Origin: Phycisphaerales bacterium
GTDB taxonomy: Bacteria > Planctomycetota > Phycisphaerae > Phycisphaerales > UBA1924
Direction: 5' to 3'
NCBI GenBank assembly: GCA_016741915.1
Contig: JACVCS010000012.1
Location: forward strand, 1-62,229
DNA: 62,229 bases
Shown: positions 1 through 9,514 of the stretch, piece by piece
Numbering within the stretch: the first letter of the stretch is position 1
Layout of the letters: the number at the start of each line of letters is the position of its first letter
Notes under the pieces: model-generated
The model's database searches: none
Seen by the model: only the letters and a program-made list of their open reading frames with translations
Told to the model about the DNA's origin: nothing
Position numbers and translations under genes: made by a program

Positions 1-78
1 GGGGGTGGAGGGGCAAACGGGGGGGAAGGCGAGGGGCGGGTTCGTCAACACCCTGTTCGGGGCCTAAACTCGGGGCCT

Positions 79-1230
79 ATGGCCGTGCCGATTTCACAGA
101 TGTGGACCGTGGCGTCCTACATCGTCAAGCAGAAGCTCAAGGGCAACAAGCACTATCCGCTGGTGTTGATGCTGGAACCATTGTTCCGGTGCAACCTGGC
201 GTGCGCGGGTTGCGGGAAGATCCAGTATCCGGCGCACATCCTCAAGCGGGTGTTGACGCCTGAGCAGTGCTGGAAGGCCGCGGAAGAGTGCGGCGCGCCG
301 ATGGTCTCGATCCCCGGGGGCGAGCCGCTGCTGCACCCGCAGATCGTGGAGATCGTCGAGGGGCTGGTGGCGCGGAAGAAGTACGTGTATTGCTGCACGA
401 ACGCGCTGCTGCTGAAAGAGAAGCTCGAGGCGGGGTGGTTCAAGCCCAGCAAGTACCTGACCTTCTCGGTGCACATGGACGGCAGTGAAGAGCACCACGA
501 CTTCGCGGTCTGCCGCGAGGGCACGTTCAAGACGGCCATCGAGGGGATCCGTCTTGCGGTGAAGATGGGCTTCCGCGTGACGACGAACACGACGCTGTTC
601 GAGGGCGCCAACGCCGCGGCGGTGCGTGAGTTCTTCGATGAGATGATGGCCCTTGGGGTTGAGGGGATGATGGTCAGCCCGGGGTACGCGTACCCCAAGG
701 CGCCGGACCAGAAGGGCTTCATGCAGGAGCGGCAGAAGACGCAGGGCTTCTTCCGCATGCTCATGAGCAACCGAAAGAAGGGCTGGAAGTTCAACCAGTC
801 GCCGATGTTCATCGAGTTTTTGATGGGCAAGCGCGACTTCGAGTGCACGCCCTGGGGCATGCCGACGTACAATATCTTCGGCTGGCAGAAGCCGTGCTAT
901 CTGTTGCAGGACGGGTATGTCGACACGTTCAAGGAACTGATCGACACGACGGAGTGGGAGCGGTACGGGCGTGCGAGCGGGAACAAGGCCTGCCAGCAGT
1001 GCATGGTGCACTGCGGGTATGAGACGAGCGCGAACGACTACACGTTCGGGTCGGTGAAGGGCATGTTCGCGACGGTGAAGGCGATGCTCTTCTCGACGTA
1101 CCGCGATGATGAGGCGGCGAAGATGCTGACCGAGGAATCGAAGAAGCCGCACGGGCCGATGGTGCAGCTTGGGATCAGCGCGCCGAAGAAGGCCGAGACG
1201 CGGTCGGAAGAGCTTGTGGGCGTGAAGTAA
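79..1230 (+). CDS. hpnH: HpnH-type radical SAM protein (hopanoid side-chain formation)
   Basis: The 383-aa product reads as HpnH, the radical SAM enzyme that joins an adenosyl group to diploptene (hopene), the first step in extended hopanoid synthesis. The cluster-binding motif CNLACAGC is at residues 38-45 (C38, C42, C45). It is followed by the SIPGGEP strand typical of SAM binding. A Cys-rich C-terminal part (CQQCMVHCGYE) resembles the SPASM-like tail of the family. Length matches known HpnH proteins. The ATG at 79 gives the conserved N-terminus. It is the first gene of the window, so upstream operon partners cannot be seen; the next gene is not an obvious hopanoid gene. A strong terminator follows. 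The family call is from recognition of the sequence, and function is inferred from the family. Confidence 0.9.
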   Translation: MAVPISQMWTVASYIVKQKLKGNKHYPLVLMLEPLFRCNLACAGCGKIQYPAHILKRVLTPEQCWKAAEECGAPMVSIPGGEPLLHPQIVEIVEGLVARKKYVYCCTNALLLKEKLEAGWFKPSKYLTFSVHMDGSEEHHDFAVCREGTFKTAIEGIRLAVKMGFRVTTNTTLFEGANAAAVREFFDEMMALGVEGMMVSPGYAYPKAPDQKGFMQERQKTQGFFRMLMSNRKKGWKFNQSPMFIEFLMGKRDFECTPWGMPTYNIFGWQKPCYLLQDGYVDTFKELIDTTEWERYGRASGNKACQQCMVHCGYETSANDYTFGSVKGMFATVKAMLFSTYRDDEAAKMLTEESKKPHGPMVQLGISAPKKAETRSEELVGVK

Positions 1231-1271
1231 GGGTTCGAAGAAACGCAGAGAAATACCGAGCAAGACCGAGG

Positions 1272-1299
1272 AACACCGAGCAACCGCTCGGTGTTTTTT
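1272..1299 (+). terminator. Rho-independent terminator after hpnH
   Basis: A perfect 10-bp stem (AACACCGAGC / GCTCGGTGTT) with a 4-nt AACC loop is followed by a run of T. It lies about 40 bp past the hpnH stop. The bases just before it (CGCAGAGAAATACCGAG) resemble the CACAGAG-type interspersed repeat seen elsewhere in the window. Confidence 0.85.
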
Positions 1300-1360
1300 C
1301 TTGGTGACTGCGTGCGGGGTGGTGCGCGGTTGGGTCTTCTGTTTGCGGTAGACTGGACGC

Positions 1361-3046
1361 ATGAAGATGACGAATGTTCTGACTCTTCGTTTCGGCGGCA
1401 ATGCTTTGTCTTTGCTCACGGCGGGTGCGTTTCTTTGTAGCGGGTCTGCTACGCGTACGCAGGGTGTTGATGCCGCTCAACTGCCGACGCCGACGACGCT
1501 GGTCAAGCTCTCGGGGACGGACGAATGCTCGCGGTGTGCCGGGTACCTCTTGCCCGGCACGCTCAAGAAGCACCCGTCGATGGTTTATCGCGTGGATTCG
1601 GATTTGCCGGAGATCTTTGTGTCCACGGGGATGCTGTACACCACCGCGGCGGTGCTGCCGGCGTTTGCGACCAAGTCGGGTGAGGCGGTGCGGGATTGGC
1701 AGCGGACGCAGCGGCATTCCGAAGAGGTGTCGTTTCTGGAGCGGCCGTTCAAGGGGATCGACGATTCGTTCGAGGTGTTCCTGTACCACATGAGCAACCC
1801 GGCGATCGTCAGCAAGGGCGAGACGAGCACCGAGCCGCGGCGTCGGCGCGTGGTCGTGCTGGCGAAGAACATCGCGGACAAGCCTGTTTCGCTTGTGTCT
1901 ATGCAGATCATGGAGGCGGGCGGGACGATGGCGAAGGCGGACGGGCCCGAGTCGCGCCTGGCCGCGCGTGTGCTGGCGGATTCGTCATGGACGCGCATGG
2001 GCCCGGTGAAGATCAAGCCGGGCGAGTCGCGGGTGATCGGACGATCACCCAAGCTCAGCGGCACGGCGGAGCAGGTCGCCCAGGGCAAGCCCGACGACGA
2101 AACCACCAGCGACTTCTTCACGGGGATTGTGCGAGGTTGGTTCACCGACGATGAGGGCTGGCCAGCGCACTTCGCCCCGAAGAGCACGCTTGAACTCAGC
2201 GTGGTGGCGATCGACGCCAGCACGCCCGATGATCAGATCGAACGGGCGGCGATCGAGGCCTCAACCCGCGGCGCCCGCAGCGGCGAGGGGGCGATGGATT
2301 TGAACATCGAACCGCCCAAGTGTCACCTTCGGCGCGTGGTGGGCGTTTCGCCCGCGTTTGTTTGGCGGGGCGACCGCGTGGTGCTCGACGCGGCGACGCT
2401 GTCGCAGTTTGGTGCGGCAAGTGGGGGAGTTGGCGAGAAGCCCGCGGATGTGAAGCCGCACGCGGAGCCTGATGCGCTCCGCGGCGAGGGGGAGGCGATC
2501 ACCAAGCGCAGCGAGGACCGCAAGCGCTGGGCTGGCGATATCCGAGGCGTTGCGTTTCTGATGGCGGCACCGAAGATGCAGACAGTTGAGTGTCCGCAAG
2601 CGCGGCAGACCGCGCCGATGCTGCATTATCCCGGGTACGTCCGCGACGAAACCATCGGCAACTACCACGTCGAGTATCTGCTGACCTTCACGATCATCAA
2701 CACCGCGTCGGAGGCGAAGAAAGTCGACCTGCGCTTCGGCAAGCAGGACGCCGACGTGGGGCTCGCGTGGCAGGTGATGATCGCCGACGGCGTCGCACCC
2801 GAGGCCAGCGAGGCGGAACTGAAGAAAAGCCCCGTGAATCTGCAATGGGCCGGCGGATGGCGGAAGGGCGATCTGATCGATAACACGCGGAGCTTCTTTC
2901 ACGCGGTGAAAGGTGTGGAGCCCGAGCCGGCGGTCGCCGCGCCAATCGAGATCGCGCCCGGAGCGTGCAAGACGGTAACTCTGAGGATGATGGTGGTGGG
3001 GACGAGTTCGCTGCCGTTCTTTGTGTACGCGGTGGATGAGCAGTGA
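1361..3046 (+). CDS. Secreted protein of unknown function (possibly DUF3370-like)
   Basis: 561 aa. The N-terminus has a basic start, a hydrophobic stretch (about residues 13-27) and small residues, consistent with a signal peptide or lipoprotein-type anchor (C26). A CxxC pair is at C56 and C59 but without the His of a haem site. The middle part has a phrase order that recalls cyanobacterial DUF3370 proteins: an STGML strand, a PFKG segment, a KNIADKPVSL strand and a KPGESRVI strand. That similarity is from memory and unverified. The rest looks like beta-rich extracytoplasmic protein. It is preceded by the hpnH terminator, so it is probably transcribed on its own. I do not assign a function. 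Confidence 0.6.
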   Translation: MKMTNVLTLRFGGNALSLLTAGAFLCSGSATRTQGVDAAQLPTPTTLVKLSGTDECSRCAGYLLPGTLKKHPSMVYRVDSDLPEIFVSTGMLYTTAAVLPAFATKSGEAVRDWQRTQRHSEEVSFLERPFKGIDDSFEVFLYHMSNPAIVSKGETSTEPRRRRVVVLAKNIADKPVSLVSMQIMEAGGTMAKADGPESRLAARVLADSSWTRMGPVKIKPGESRVIGRSPKLSGTAEQVAQGKPDDETTSDFFTGIVRGWFTDDEGWPAHFAPKSTLELSVVAIDASTPDDQIERAAIEASTRGARSGEGAMDLNIEPPKCHLRRVVGVSPAFVWRGDRVVLDAATLSQFGAASGGVGEKPADVKPHAEPDALRGEGEAITKRSEDRKRWAGDIRGVAFLMAAPKMQTVECPQARQTAPMLHYPGYVRDETIGNYHVEYLLTFTIINTASEAKKVDLRFGKQDADVGLAWQVMIADGVAPEASEAELKKSPVNLQWAGGWRKGDLIDNTRSFFHAVKGVEPEPAVAAPIEIAPGACKTVTLRMMVVGTSSLPFFVYAVDEQ

Positions 3047-3095
3047 GGTTGTCTGTTGGTTCATCGGGAGCAGTTCAGTCCCGGACCGATCCGTC

Positions 3096-3362
3096 TCAAC
3101 CGCCGGCCTCAGACGATTTCGCCGGCACTTCTGGCCCGCTCGGCCCATGCTGCCCTTTGGGCAAAGCACTGGGCAACACACCCGGACCCGGCGGCGGCGT
3201 TGGCACGGCCGGGGTTGGCGGGGTCGGGTTCGGCGGCTGGGCCTTGGCTTTCAGTTTCGCTCGCACGTCGAAGTAGACATACACCGAGACCGCGGCCATC
3301 ACCGCGAACAGAAGCCCAAATGCCGCCATCGTCACCTTCTTGCTTGTCCCCGGGGTGCTCAT
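3096..3362 (-). CDS. Small single-span membrane protein with Pro-rich tail
   Basis: 88 aa from the ATG at 3362. An upstream in-frame start at 3416 would add 18 basic residues. There is one clear membrane segment at about residues 9-31 (VTMAAFGLLFAVMAAVSVYV), then a Lys/Ala stretch and a Pro/Thr/Gly-rich low-complexity tail. No known domain is recognised. It sits between the converging upstream gene and sucA on the opposite strand. The gene call rests on the membrane segment and on lying in a gap between longer genes, so it is moderately uncertain. Confidence 0.5.
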   Translation of the reverse strand: MSTPGTSKKVTMAAFGLLFAVMAAVSVYVYFDVRAKLKAKAQPPNPTPPTPAVPTPPPGPGVLPSALPKGQHGPSGPEVPAKSSEAGG

Positions 3363-3583
3363 ACGCCCGACGGTATCCCGCCGAGGGTCCTTCGGCTTTT
3401 TTCCCCATCTTCCCACGATCGCAGGCCTGAAAGACTACGATTGGGCAGCAGGCGGTCCGCACGCGCCGAACCCCTTTCGCCGATGGGTGAAACGGGGGCG
3501 GCGTTGCAGCCCGCTGCCGATGCGTACGCCGTGTGCGTGTCGTTGCCTTTCTGCACCTCTGAACGCTGAGCGGAACATCCGAT

Positions 3584-6418
3584 ATGTCGACCATGACCTC
3601 ACCCAGCGCCGGCTACGCCCCCAGCGTCAACGGCTGGAACGCCGAGTATCTCCAGCAGCAGTACGACAACTACAAGGCCGACCCGCTGAGCGTCCCGCCC
3701 GATCTGTGCTCGTTCTTCCAGGGCTTTGACCTTGCCCTTTCCACCGCCGGCGCGGGTGTCGGCTCGTCGAGCCTCGGCGCATCGGGCGGCGTGCCCGCGT
3801 TGCAACTCGCGGCGGACGAACTGACCAACGCCTTCCGTGAGCAGGGGCACCAGGCCGCTCGGATCGACCCGCTCAACCAGCCCATCGCCCTGCCCTCGCG
3901 CCTCGACCCCGCCTCGCACGGCATCAAGCCCGACGATCTGAACAGTTCCGTCCGCACGAGCGTCATCCCGGGCAAGTCCAGCGCCACCGTCGCGGAGCTC
4001 ATCGATCGCCTGCGAGAGGTGTATTGCTCCACCATCGGGCTGGAGTTCACGCACATCCCCGATCCGCACGAGCGCCTGTGGTTCCTGGCGAAGTTTGAGC
4101 AGGCCCCGCGCGTGGTCAACCTCTCCGCGGCCGATCGGGCCATCGTGCTGAAGCAGCTCACGCAGGCCGAGAGCCTGGATAAGTTCCTGGGCAAGCGCTA
4201 TCAGGGCAAGAAGCGGTTCAGCCTCGAAGGCGGCGAGTCGCTCATCCCGTTCCTGAAGTGGATGACCCAGCGTGCGGGCGAGCTGGGGACCGAAGAGGTC
4301 ATCCTGGGCATGGCACACCGTGGACGCCTCGCGGTGCTCAAGAACTACATGGGCAAGGACCTCACCAAGCTCTTTACTGAGTTTGAAGACTCCTGGTCCG
4401 ATCCGAAGAACCTCCACGGCGGCGACGTGAAGTACCACCGCGGTTACAGCGGTGATCAGGAACTGCCCAGCGGCGGCAAGGTCCACCTCTCGCTCTTGAA
4501 CAACCCCAGCCATCTGGAGAGCGTCAACCCGCTGGTGATGGGGCGCTGCCGGGCGAAGCAGGACCGCGTCGGTGATCGCGATCGACGCAAGATCATCTCG
4601 CTGCTGATCCACGGCGACGCCGCGGTTGCGGGGCAGGGCGTGATCGCCGAATGTCTAACGATGAGCCAGCTCGACGGGTACACCGTGGGCGGGACGATCC
4701 ACGTGGTGATCAACAACCAGGTCGGCTTCACCACCGACCCGCGCGACGGACGCAGCACGCGCTACTGCACCGACATCGCCAAGATGGTCAACTGCCCGGT
4801 GCTGCACGTCAACGGCGACGACCCCGAGGCCGTCGCGGTTGCGGCGCAGATCGCGGCGGAGTATCGCCACGAGTTCCGCAAGGACGTTTTCGTCGACATC
4901 GTCTGCTTCCGCCGGTTCGGGCATAACGAGCAGGACGAGCCGACGTATACCCAGCCGCGGCTGTACGCAAACGTCAAGCAGCACCCCGGGACGCTGGAGC
5001 TCTACCGTCGCAAGCTCGTCGCGGAGGGCGTGGTGAGCGAGGCGCAGGCCCAGGCGTTGGTGGATGAAGAGTTCAACGCGCTGGACCAGGCGCAGGTCGC
5101 GGCGAAGCAGAAGGCGGTGAACCCCGTGCCGCCGCCGGGCGAAGGCGGTTGGAAGGGGATCCAGAGCAACTACAGCCTGAAATCGCCCGCAACGGCGATC
5201 AAGCCCGCGGTGGTTGCGCAGATCTGCGCCGCGCTCGGTCGCGTGCCGGAGGGTTTCAACCTCAACGCGAAGCTCAAGGGCCTTCTGCAGGCGCGGGCCT
5301 CGCTGCCTCAGACGCAGAAACTCAGCCACGCGGATGCGGAACTGCTCGCCTTCGGCTCACTGCTGCTCGACGGCTACAACGTGCGTCTGAGCGGGCAGGA
5401 CTGCCGCCGCGGGACGTTCACGCAGCGCCACGCGGTTCTGCGTGATGAGCAGACCGACGAACGCTACACCCCGCTGAACGCCATCACCAGCGATCAGAAA
5501 GCCCGACTCGAAGTCTTCGACTCGCCCTTGAGCGAGTACGGCGTGATGGGTTTTGACTACGGCTACAGCCGCGGTGCGCCGCGCAGCCTCGTGCTGTGGG
5601 AAGGGCAGTTCGGCGACTTCGTCAACGGCGCCCAGATCGTCATCGACCAGTACCTCGCCAGCAGCGAAGTCAAGTGGCAGCGTTGGGCCGGTCTGGTCCT
5701 GCTCCTGCCCCACGGCTACGAAGGCCAGGGCCCCGAGCACAGCTCGGCGCGCCTCGAGCGCTTCCTGCAACTCTGCGCCGAAGACAACATGGAAGTCTGC
5801 TACCCCAGCACCGGCGCGCAGCACTTCCACATGCTGCGTCGGCAGATGCTCCGCGACTTCCGCAAGCCGCTGATCGTCATGACGCCCAAGAAGTTCCTGC
5901 GTGTGGAGACCGCAACCGTTGCGGAACTCTCCGAGGGCTCATTCCAGCACCTCATCGATGACCCGACCATCACCACCGCCGCCCAGGCGAAGGGTGTGAA
6001 GAAAGTTCTCTATTGCAGCGGCAAGGTCTATCACGAGCTCAACGAGCGGCGCATCGCCAGCGGCAAGACCGACGTGGCGATCGTTCGCCTTGAACAGCTT
6101 TATCCGTTGCACGCGGAACTGCTGAAGAAGATCGATGCGAAGTACCCGAGCAGCGCCAAGCGGTTCTGGGTTCAGGAAGAGCCGCGGAACCAGGGCGCGT
6201 ACATCTACGCCGCCGACGCCTTCCGCGAGATGGCGAAGATCGAGATGGGCTACATCGGACGCCCGGCGTGCGCCTCGCCCGCGACAGGCAGCGAGTATGC
6301 CCACAAGAAGACGCAGGAACTGATCCTCAGCGAGGCCGTCGCACCGGCGCCTTCGGGTGGCACGGCTCTCCAGAGCCGTGCGTCGTCGTCGTCAAAGAAA
6401 GCCGAGGACAAAAAGTAA
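3584..6418 (+). CDS. sucA: 2-oxoglutarate dehydrogenase E1 component
   Basis: 944 aa, the usual length for the E1 subunit that decarboxylates 2-oxoglutarate with thiamine diphosphate in the TCA cycle. The N-terminus carries the typical E2-binding signature (NAEYLQQQYDNYKADPLSV, residues 19-37). GMAHRGRLAVL is at 242-252, the ThDP/Mg site GDAAVAGQG at 344-352, then INNQVGFTT and the RFGHNEQDEP loop. Start ATG 3584 places the N-terminal motif correctly. sucB follows 231 bp downstream on the same strand. The last 30 or so residues are a low-complexity tail encoded in part by a perfect palindrome (6360-6381), so the C-terminus may have been extended by a repeat insertion. Confidence 0.97.
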   Translation: MSTMTSPSAGYAPSVNGWNAEYLQQQYDNYKADPLSVPPDLCSFFQGFDLALSTAGAGVGSSSLGASGGVPALQLAADELTNAFREQGHQAARIDPLNQPIALPSRLDPASHGIKPDDLNSSVRTSVIPGKSSATVAELIDRLREVYCSTIGLEFTHIPDPHERLWFLAKFEQAPRVVNLSAADRAIVLKQLTQAESLDKFLGKRYQGKKRFSLEGGESLIPFLKWMTQRAGELGTEEVILGMAHRGRLAVLKNYMGKDLTKLFTEFEDSWSDPKNLHGGDVKYHRGYSGDQELPSGGKVHLSLLNNPSHLESVNPLVMGRCRAKQDRVGDRDRRKIISLLIHGDAAVAGQGVIAECLTMSQLDGYTVGGTIHVVINNQVGFTTDPRDGRSTRYCTDIAKMVNCPVLHVNGDDPEAVAVAAQIAAEYRHEFRKDVFVDIVCFRRFGHNEQDEPTYTQPRLYANVKQHPGTLELYRRKLVAEGVVSEAQAQALVDEEFNALDQAQVAAKQKAVNPVPPPGEGGWKGIQSNYSLKSPATAIKPAVVAQICAALGRVPEGFNLNAKLKGLLQARASLPQTQKLSHADAELLAFGSLLLDGYNVRLSGQDCRRGTFTQRHAVLRDEQTDERYTPLNAITSDQKARLEVFDSPLSEYGVMGFDYGYSRGAPRSLVLWEGQFGDFVNGAQIVIDQYLASSEVKWQRWAGLVLLLPHGYEGQGPEHSSARLERFLQLCAEDNMEVCYPSTGAQHFHMLRRQMLRDFRKPLIVMTPKKFLRVETATVAELSEGSFQHLIDDPTITTAAQAKGVKKVLYCSGKVYHELNERRIASGKTDVAIVRLEQLYPLHAELLKKIDAKYPSSAKRFWVQEEPRNQGAYIYAADAFREMAKIEMGYIGRPACASPATGSEYAHKKTQELILSEAVAPAPSGGTALQSRASSSSKKAEDKK
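6360..6381. repeat. REP-like palindrome inside the sucA 3' end
   Basis: Perfect inverted repeat GCACGGCTCT-CC-AGAGCCGTGC. Read with its flank GGTGGC it resembles the element at 6573-6599 (reverse strand GGTGGCTCGGGTCTCCAGA...). It is translated in sucA as a Gly/Thr/Ala/Ser tail outside the catalytic domain. Confidence 0.7.
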
Positions 6419-6572
6419 CCAACATTCGCCTCAACCCCCACCGCGGCCTTTTCCGATGAACGGAGCGGTGTAGAGAATCTCGGAACGATCACATCTGAGA
6501 TCGCGAACGCTCGTCTTTTTTCAGATACGTTCGAACTCAGGCAAGCACCACCCACGCGAGTTACGCATCAAA

Positions 6573-6599
6573 CGCCCGGGTCTGGAGACCCGAGCCACC
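6573..6599. repeat. REP-like palindrome between sucA and sucB
   Basis: Inverted repeat CGGGTCT-GG-AGACCCG with a GAGCCACC flank. It is related to the palindrome in the sucA tail. The 231-bp sucA-sucB gap also holds short hairpin-prone bases (6460-6530) but no gene. Confidence 0.6.
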
Positions 6600-6649
6600 A
6601 AAGACAGCCAACGGAGCGTTTTTCGCCCCGATCAACCAGGACCACGACC

Positions 6650-7951
6650 ATGCCGATCGACATCGTCATCCCCCAGGCCGGTGAATCCGTGACCTCCGGC
6701 GTCATTTCCCGCTGGCTGAAGAACGCCGGCGACTTCGTCAAACGCGACGAGGGCGTGCTGGAGATCGAGACCGACAAGGTGACGATGGAAGTACCCGCAC
6801 CCGCCGCGGGCGTGCTGCGTCAGAATGCCAAGGCCGGTGAAACCGTCAACATCGGCGCGGTGGTCGGCAGCATCGACGAATCCGCCAGCGCACCGGCATC
6901 CGCGCCCGCGCCGAGCAAGCCCGCCGCCCCCGCGGCCCCGGCCGCCGCCGCACCCGTTGCCGCTGCACCGGTTGCCGCATCGACCTCCAACGGCCATCAC
7001 GCCTCAGCCGCCGCCGCGAGCGCCGACGTCCGCGCCACGCCGCTGGCCCGCAAGCTCGCGGAGGAAAACCGCGTGGACCTCTCGCGCCTGACGGGAACGG
7101 GCCCGTCGGGTCGAATCCGCGAGCAGGACGTTCTCGCCGCGATCGCCACGCCCGCAGCGCCCGCCGCCGCGGCGCCCGCCGCTCCTCGGTCGGCCGGCCC
7201 CGCATTGGCGTCAACTTCGCAGCCCGCCACAGGCTCGCGCCGCGAGAAGATGAGCCCGCTGCGTCAGCGCATCGCCCAGCGACTGGTCGAAGCTCAGCAC
7301 GCCGCCGCGATGCTCACGACCTTCAACGAGGTCGACATGGGCAACGTCATGGCCCTGCGTACGAAGTACAAGGAAGAGTTCGAGAAGAAGCACGGCGTTG
7401 GTCTGGGCTTCATGTCCTTCTTCGTCAAGGCCGCCGCCAACGCGCTGAAACAGTTCCCGATCGTGAACGCGTACTTGGTCAAGAGCCCCTCGGGCGAGCA
7501 GGAAGTTGAGTTCCACGAGTCTGCCGACATCGCGGTGGCGGTCAGCACGCCCAAGGGCCTGACCGTGCCGGTTCTTCGTGGGTGTGAACGTCTGTCGTTC
7601 TCGCAGATCGAACTGGGGATCAAAGACCTCGCCACCCGCGCCCGCGAAGGCAAGCTCACCCTCGATCAGCTCCAGGGCGGCACCTTCACCATCACCAACG
7701 GCGGCATCTTCGGCTCCATGATGAGCACCCCCATCCTCAACTCCCCCCAGTCCGCCATCCTGGGCATGCACGCGATCAAGAACCGCCCGGTGGAGCACCC
7801 CGACAAGCCGGGCGAGATCGCCCTCCGCCCGATGATGTACCTGGCGCTGTCCTACGACCACCGCCTGCTCGACGGCTCGGACGCCGTGCAGTTCCTGGTT
7901 GCGATCAAGTCGGCCCTTGAGCGCCCGGAGCGCCTGCTGATCGGGCTCTGA
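6650..7951 (+). CDS. sucB: Dihydrolipoyllysine succinyltransferase, E2 of 2-oxoglutarate dehydrogenase
   Basis: 433 aa. E2 core of the 2-oxoglutarate dehydrogenase complex, passing the succinyl group from lipoate to CoA. Domain order: lipoyl domain (1-80) with the lipoylated lysine K43 in ETDKVTMEV; an Ala/Pro-rich linker; an E1/E3-binding domain (about 125-165, [19 protein letters not shown]); a second Ala/Pro linker; and the catalytic domain. The last contains SYDHRLLDG, giving catalytic H404 and D408. A single lipoyl domain and succinyl-type sequence, with sucA just upstream, support SucB rather than an acetyltransferase. The E3 (lpd) gene is not in the window. Confidence 0.96.
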   Translation: MPIDIVIPQAGESVTSGVISRWLKNAGDFVKRDEGVLEIETDKVTMEVPAPAAGVLRQNAKAGETVNIGAVVGSIDESASAPASAPAPSKPAAPAAPAAAAPVAAAPVAASTSNGHHASAAAASADVRATPLARKLAEENRVDLSRLTGTGPSGRIREQDVLAAIATPAAPAAAAPAAPRSAGPALASTSQPATGSRREKMSPLRQRIAQRLVEAQHAAAMLTTFNEVDMGNVMALRTKYKEEFEKKHGVGLGFMSFFVKAAANALKQFPIVNAYLVKSPSGEQEVEFHESADIAVAVSTPKGLTVPVLRGCERLSFSQIELGIKDLATRAREGKLTLDQLQGGTFTITNGGIFGSMMSTPILNSPQSAILGMHAIKNRPVEHPDKPGEIALRPMMYLALSYDHRLLDGSDAVQFLVAIKSALERPERLLIGL

Positions 7952-8451
7952 TTCCTCGGCAGTCTCCCCGTCCGATAACCCGCACACGCCGAAGTCACCC
8001 GCGTCGCGAGATCATGCGGGGGCTGTCACCATGCGGCAGCACTTTGCGTCTGAGAGGGACCGAGAAGAATGCCCGATCTCCGTACCTGCGGGGGTTTTGG
8101 GTTGCTAGGGTTTTTACTATCAGGAATTCTCGCGGTCCGGGGTAGCCTTTCACGACACCGCGGGGAACAATCAAAGGCTCAAACAGATGTTTGTGAAGGC
8201 CGCGGAATCGGTAAAAACCGACTTTTTCGAGTGAAAAGTGGTTCCGAAGCCATCGGATGGACCGGCATTACGTACAGTTCATCGACGATCTTTCGGAACA
8301 TTGCACCACCCGAGTAGGTATTTGCGGGAACTGAATGCCGGCGTGATCGGTATGGATACGGACCAGTTCTCGCCAACGGTTGTTCAAACAACCGGCCACC
8401 GAGTCTGCGGGACCAAGGATTCGGACCCACTGTTTTCAGGGAGAGGAACGG
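7952..8451. other. 500-bp gene-free region upstream of the LuxR-type regulator
   Basis: No convincing gene is present. One short open frame at 8069-8317 has no family resemblance and weak start context. The GC content is lower than in the flanking genes, as expected for a promoter or leader of the downstream regulator. I found no clear -35/-10 pair. Confidence 0.4.
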
Positions 8452-9270
8452 ATGACGGAAAGACCAAAGGACTCGATCGAGCTCGGGGCACTCCCCGAAG
8501 CCAAGGACCCGATTGTCGCGGAGTTGTGGGAAACCCTCCTCGGCGAAACCGGGTGCGATATCGGTATCGTTGACCAAGACGGACGGTTTTTGTTCGTAAG
8601 CCCCCGTCTTTCGTACTGGCGTCCAGAAAACGCCCGCACGGGTCTGACGGTTCAGGAACTCCTCCCCAGCGAGGCGGCCAACGAACGCATGGAGCTCTTC
8701 CGGCGCGTCGCCTCCACCGGGCGGCCCATCGTGCTGCATTCGGTCTGGCGCGGCGTGCGCACCCGCACGACCCTCCGCCGCCTGCCCAATCTCCACGGCG
8801 GGCCGGTGCGGATCCTTGTGACTTGTCGCGGGACTGTCCCCAGCGACCGCGACCGTTCCGAGACCAACGAGATCGAGCACGTGTACGCGAAGTTCGTCGA
8901 TAACGGGCGTCTGGCGGTGCTGACGCCGCGAGAGCTTGAGATCCTGCGCCTGGTGGCACAGGGCCTCACCACCGCGTCGATCGCCAAGAAGCTCTTCCGC
9001 AGCCGAAAGACCATCGAGGCGCATCGGCTGGCGCTAGGCAACAAGCTCGGCGTGCGTAACCGCGTCGAACTGGCACGCATCGCGATGGAGGCGGGGCTGC
9101 TCAATGAGGAGAGCCCGCTCGACGCGCTGCTGAACGACGACGAGGACAGCGAGAACGAAGAGGGCAACGAGCCGCGTGACGACGCGGGCCCTTCGGGGTT
9201 CGGGCAGTCCGGTGGCGGCGAGCGATCGCCGCGGCGGCCGCGGAAGATCGCGATGCCCGAAGAGGCGTGA
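8452..9270 (+). CDS. PAS-like / LuxR-family transcriptional regulator
   Basis: 272 aa from ATG 8452, which has a GGGAGAGG ribosome site about 9 bp upstream; an ATG at 8380 would add 24 residues with no better context. Residues about 33-130 look like a PAS sensor (GIVDQDGRFLFVSPRLSYW). Residues 155-216 form a LuxR-type helix-turn-helix (LTPRELEILRLVAQGLTTASIAKKLF, then KTIEAHR). The last 50 or so residues are acidic, then basic and low-complexity. It stands alone with a long upstream region, so target genes and the signal are unknown. There is no phosphoreceiver domain, so it is not a classical response regulator. Confidence 0.85.
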   Translation: MTERPKDSIELGALPEAKDPIVAELWETLLGETGCDIGIVDQDGRFLFVSPRLSYWRPENARTGLTVQELLPSEAANERMELFRRVASTGRPIVLHSVWRGVRTRTTLRRLPNLHGGPVRILVTCRGTVPSDRDRSETNEIEHVYAKFVDNGRLAVLTPRELEILRLVAQGLTTASIAKKLFRSRKTIEAHRLALGNKLGVRNRVELARIAMEAGLLNEESPLDALLNDDEDSENEEGNEPRDDAGPSGFGQSGGGERSPRRPRKIAMPEEA

Positions 9271-9305
9271 TCAACGCCGACGACGGTTTCACGAGTTGAA
9301 CACAC

Positions 9306-9331
9306 AACCCCGACAACACTCGGGGTTTTTT
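9306..9331 (+). terminator. Terminator after the LuxR-type regulator
   Basis: Stem AACCCCG / CGGGGTT with an 8-nt loop followed by TTTT. It lies 36 bp past the regulator stop. Confidence 0.8.
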
Positions 9332-9392
9332 CATGACCGATTTTTCTGAGTCGAAGGCCGCGGACTGACGGTCGCTGCTTTTCGCGGACAAG

Positions 9393-9425
9393 AAAAAAGC
9401 CCCGAACCTTTCGATCCGGGGCTTT
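9393..9425 (-). terminator. Terminator of the 1071-aa secreted protein gene
   Basis: Stem AAAGCCCCG / CGGGGCTTT. On the minus strand it is followed by a T run (AAAAAA on plus). It sits about 90 bp beyond the stop at 9515. Confidence 0.8.
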
Positions 9426-9514
9426 GTGCATTTCAGATTCTCAGGACTTCAGGCCTCGGCTTGGGGTTTGCACCTTTGGTCCTAGGCCCTATCCCTTCAA
9501 AGCATCCTCCTGCA

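Noticed and set aside
94-1419. 441-aa minus-strand frame opposite hpnH
   Set aside because: Arg/His/Leu-rich antisense shadow of a well-supported gene.
8069-8317. 82-aa frame upstream of the LuxR-type regulator
   Set aside because: No family resemblance, weak start, and it lies in a likely promoter region.
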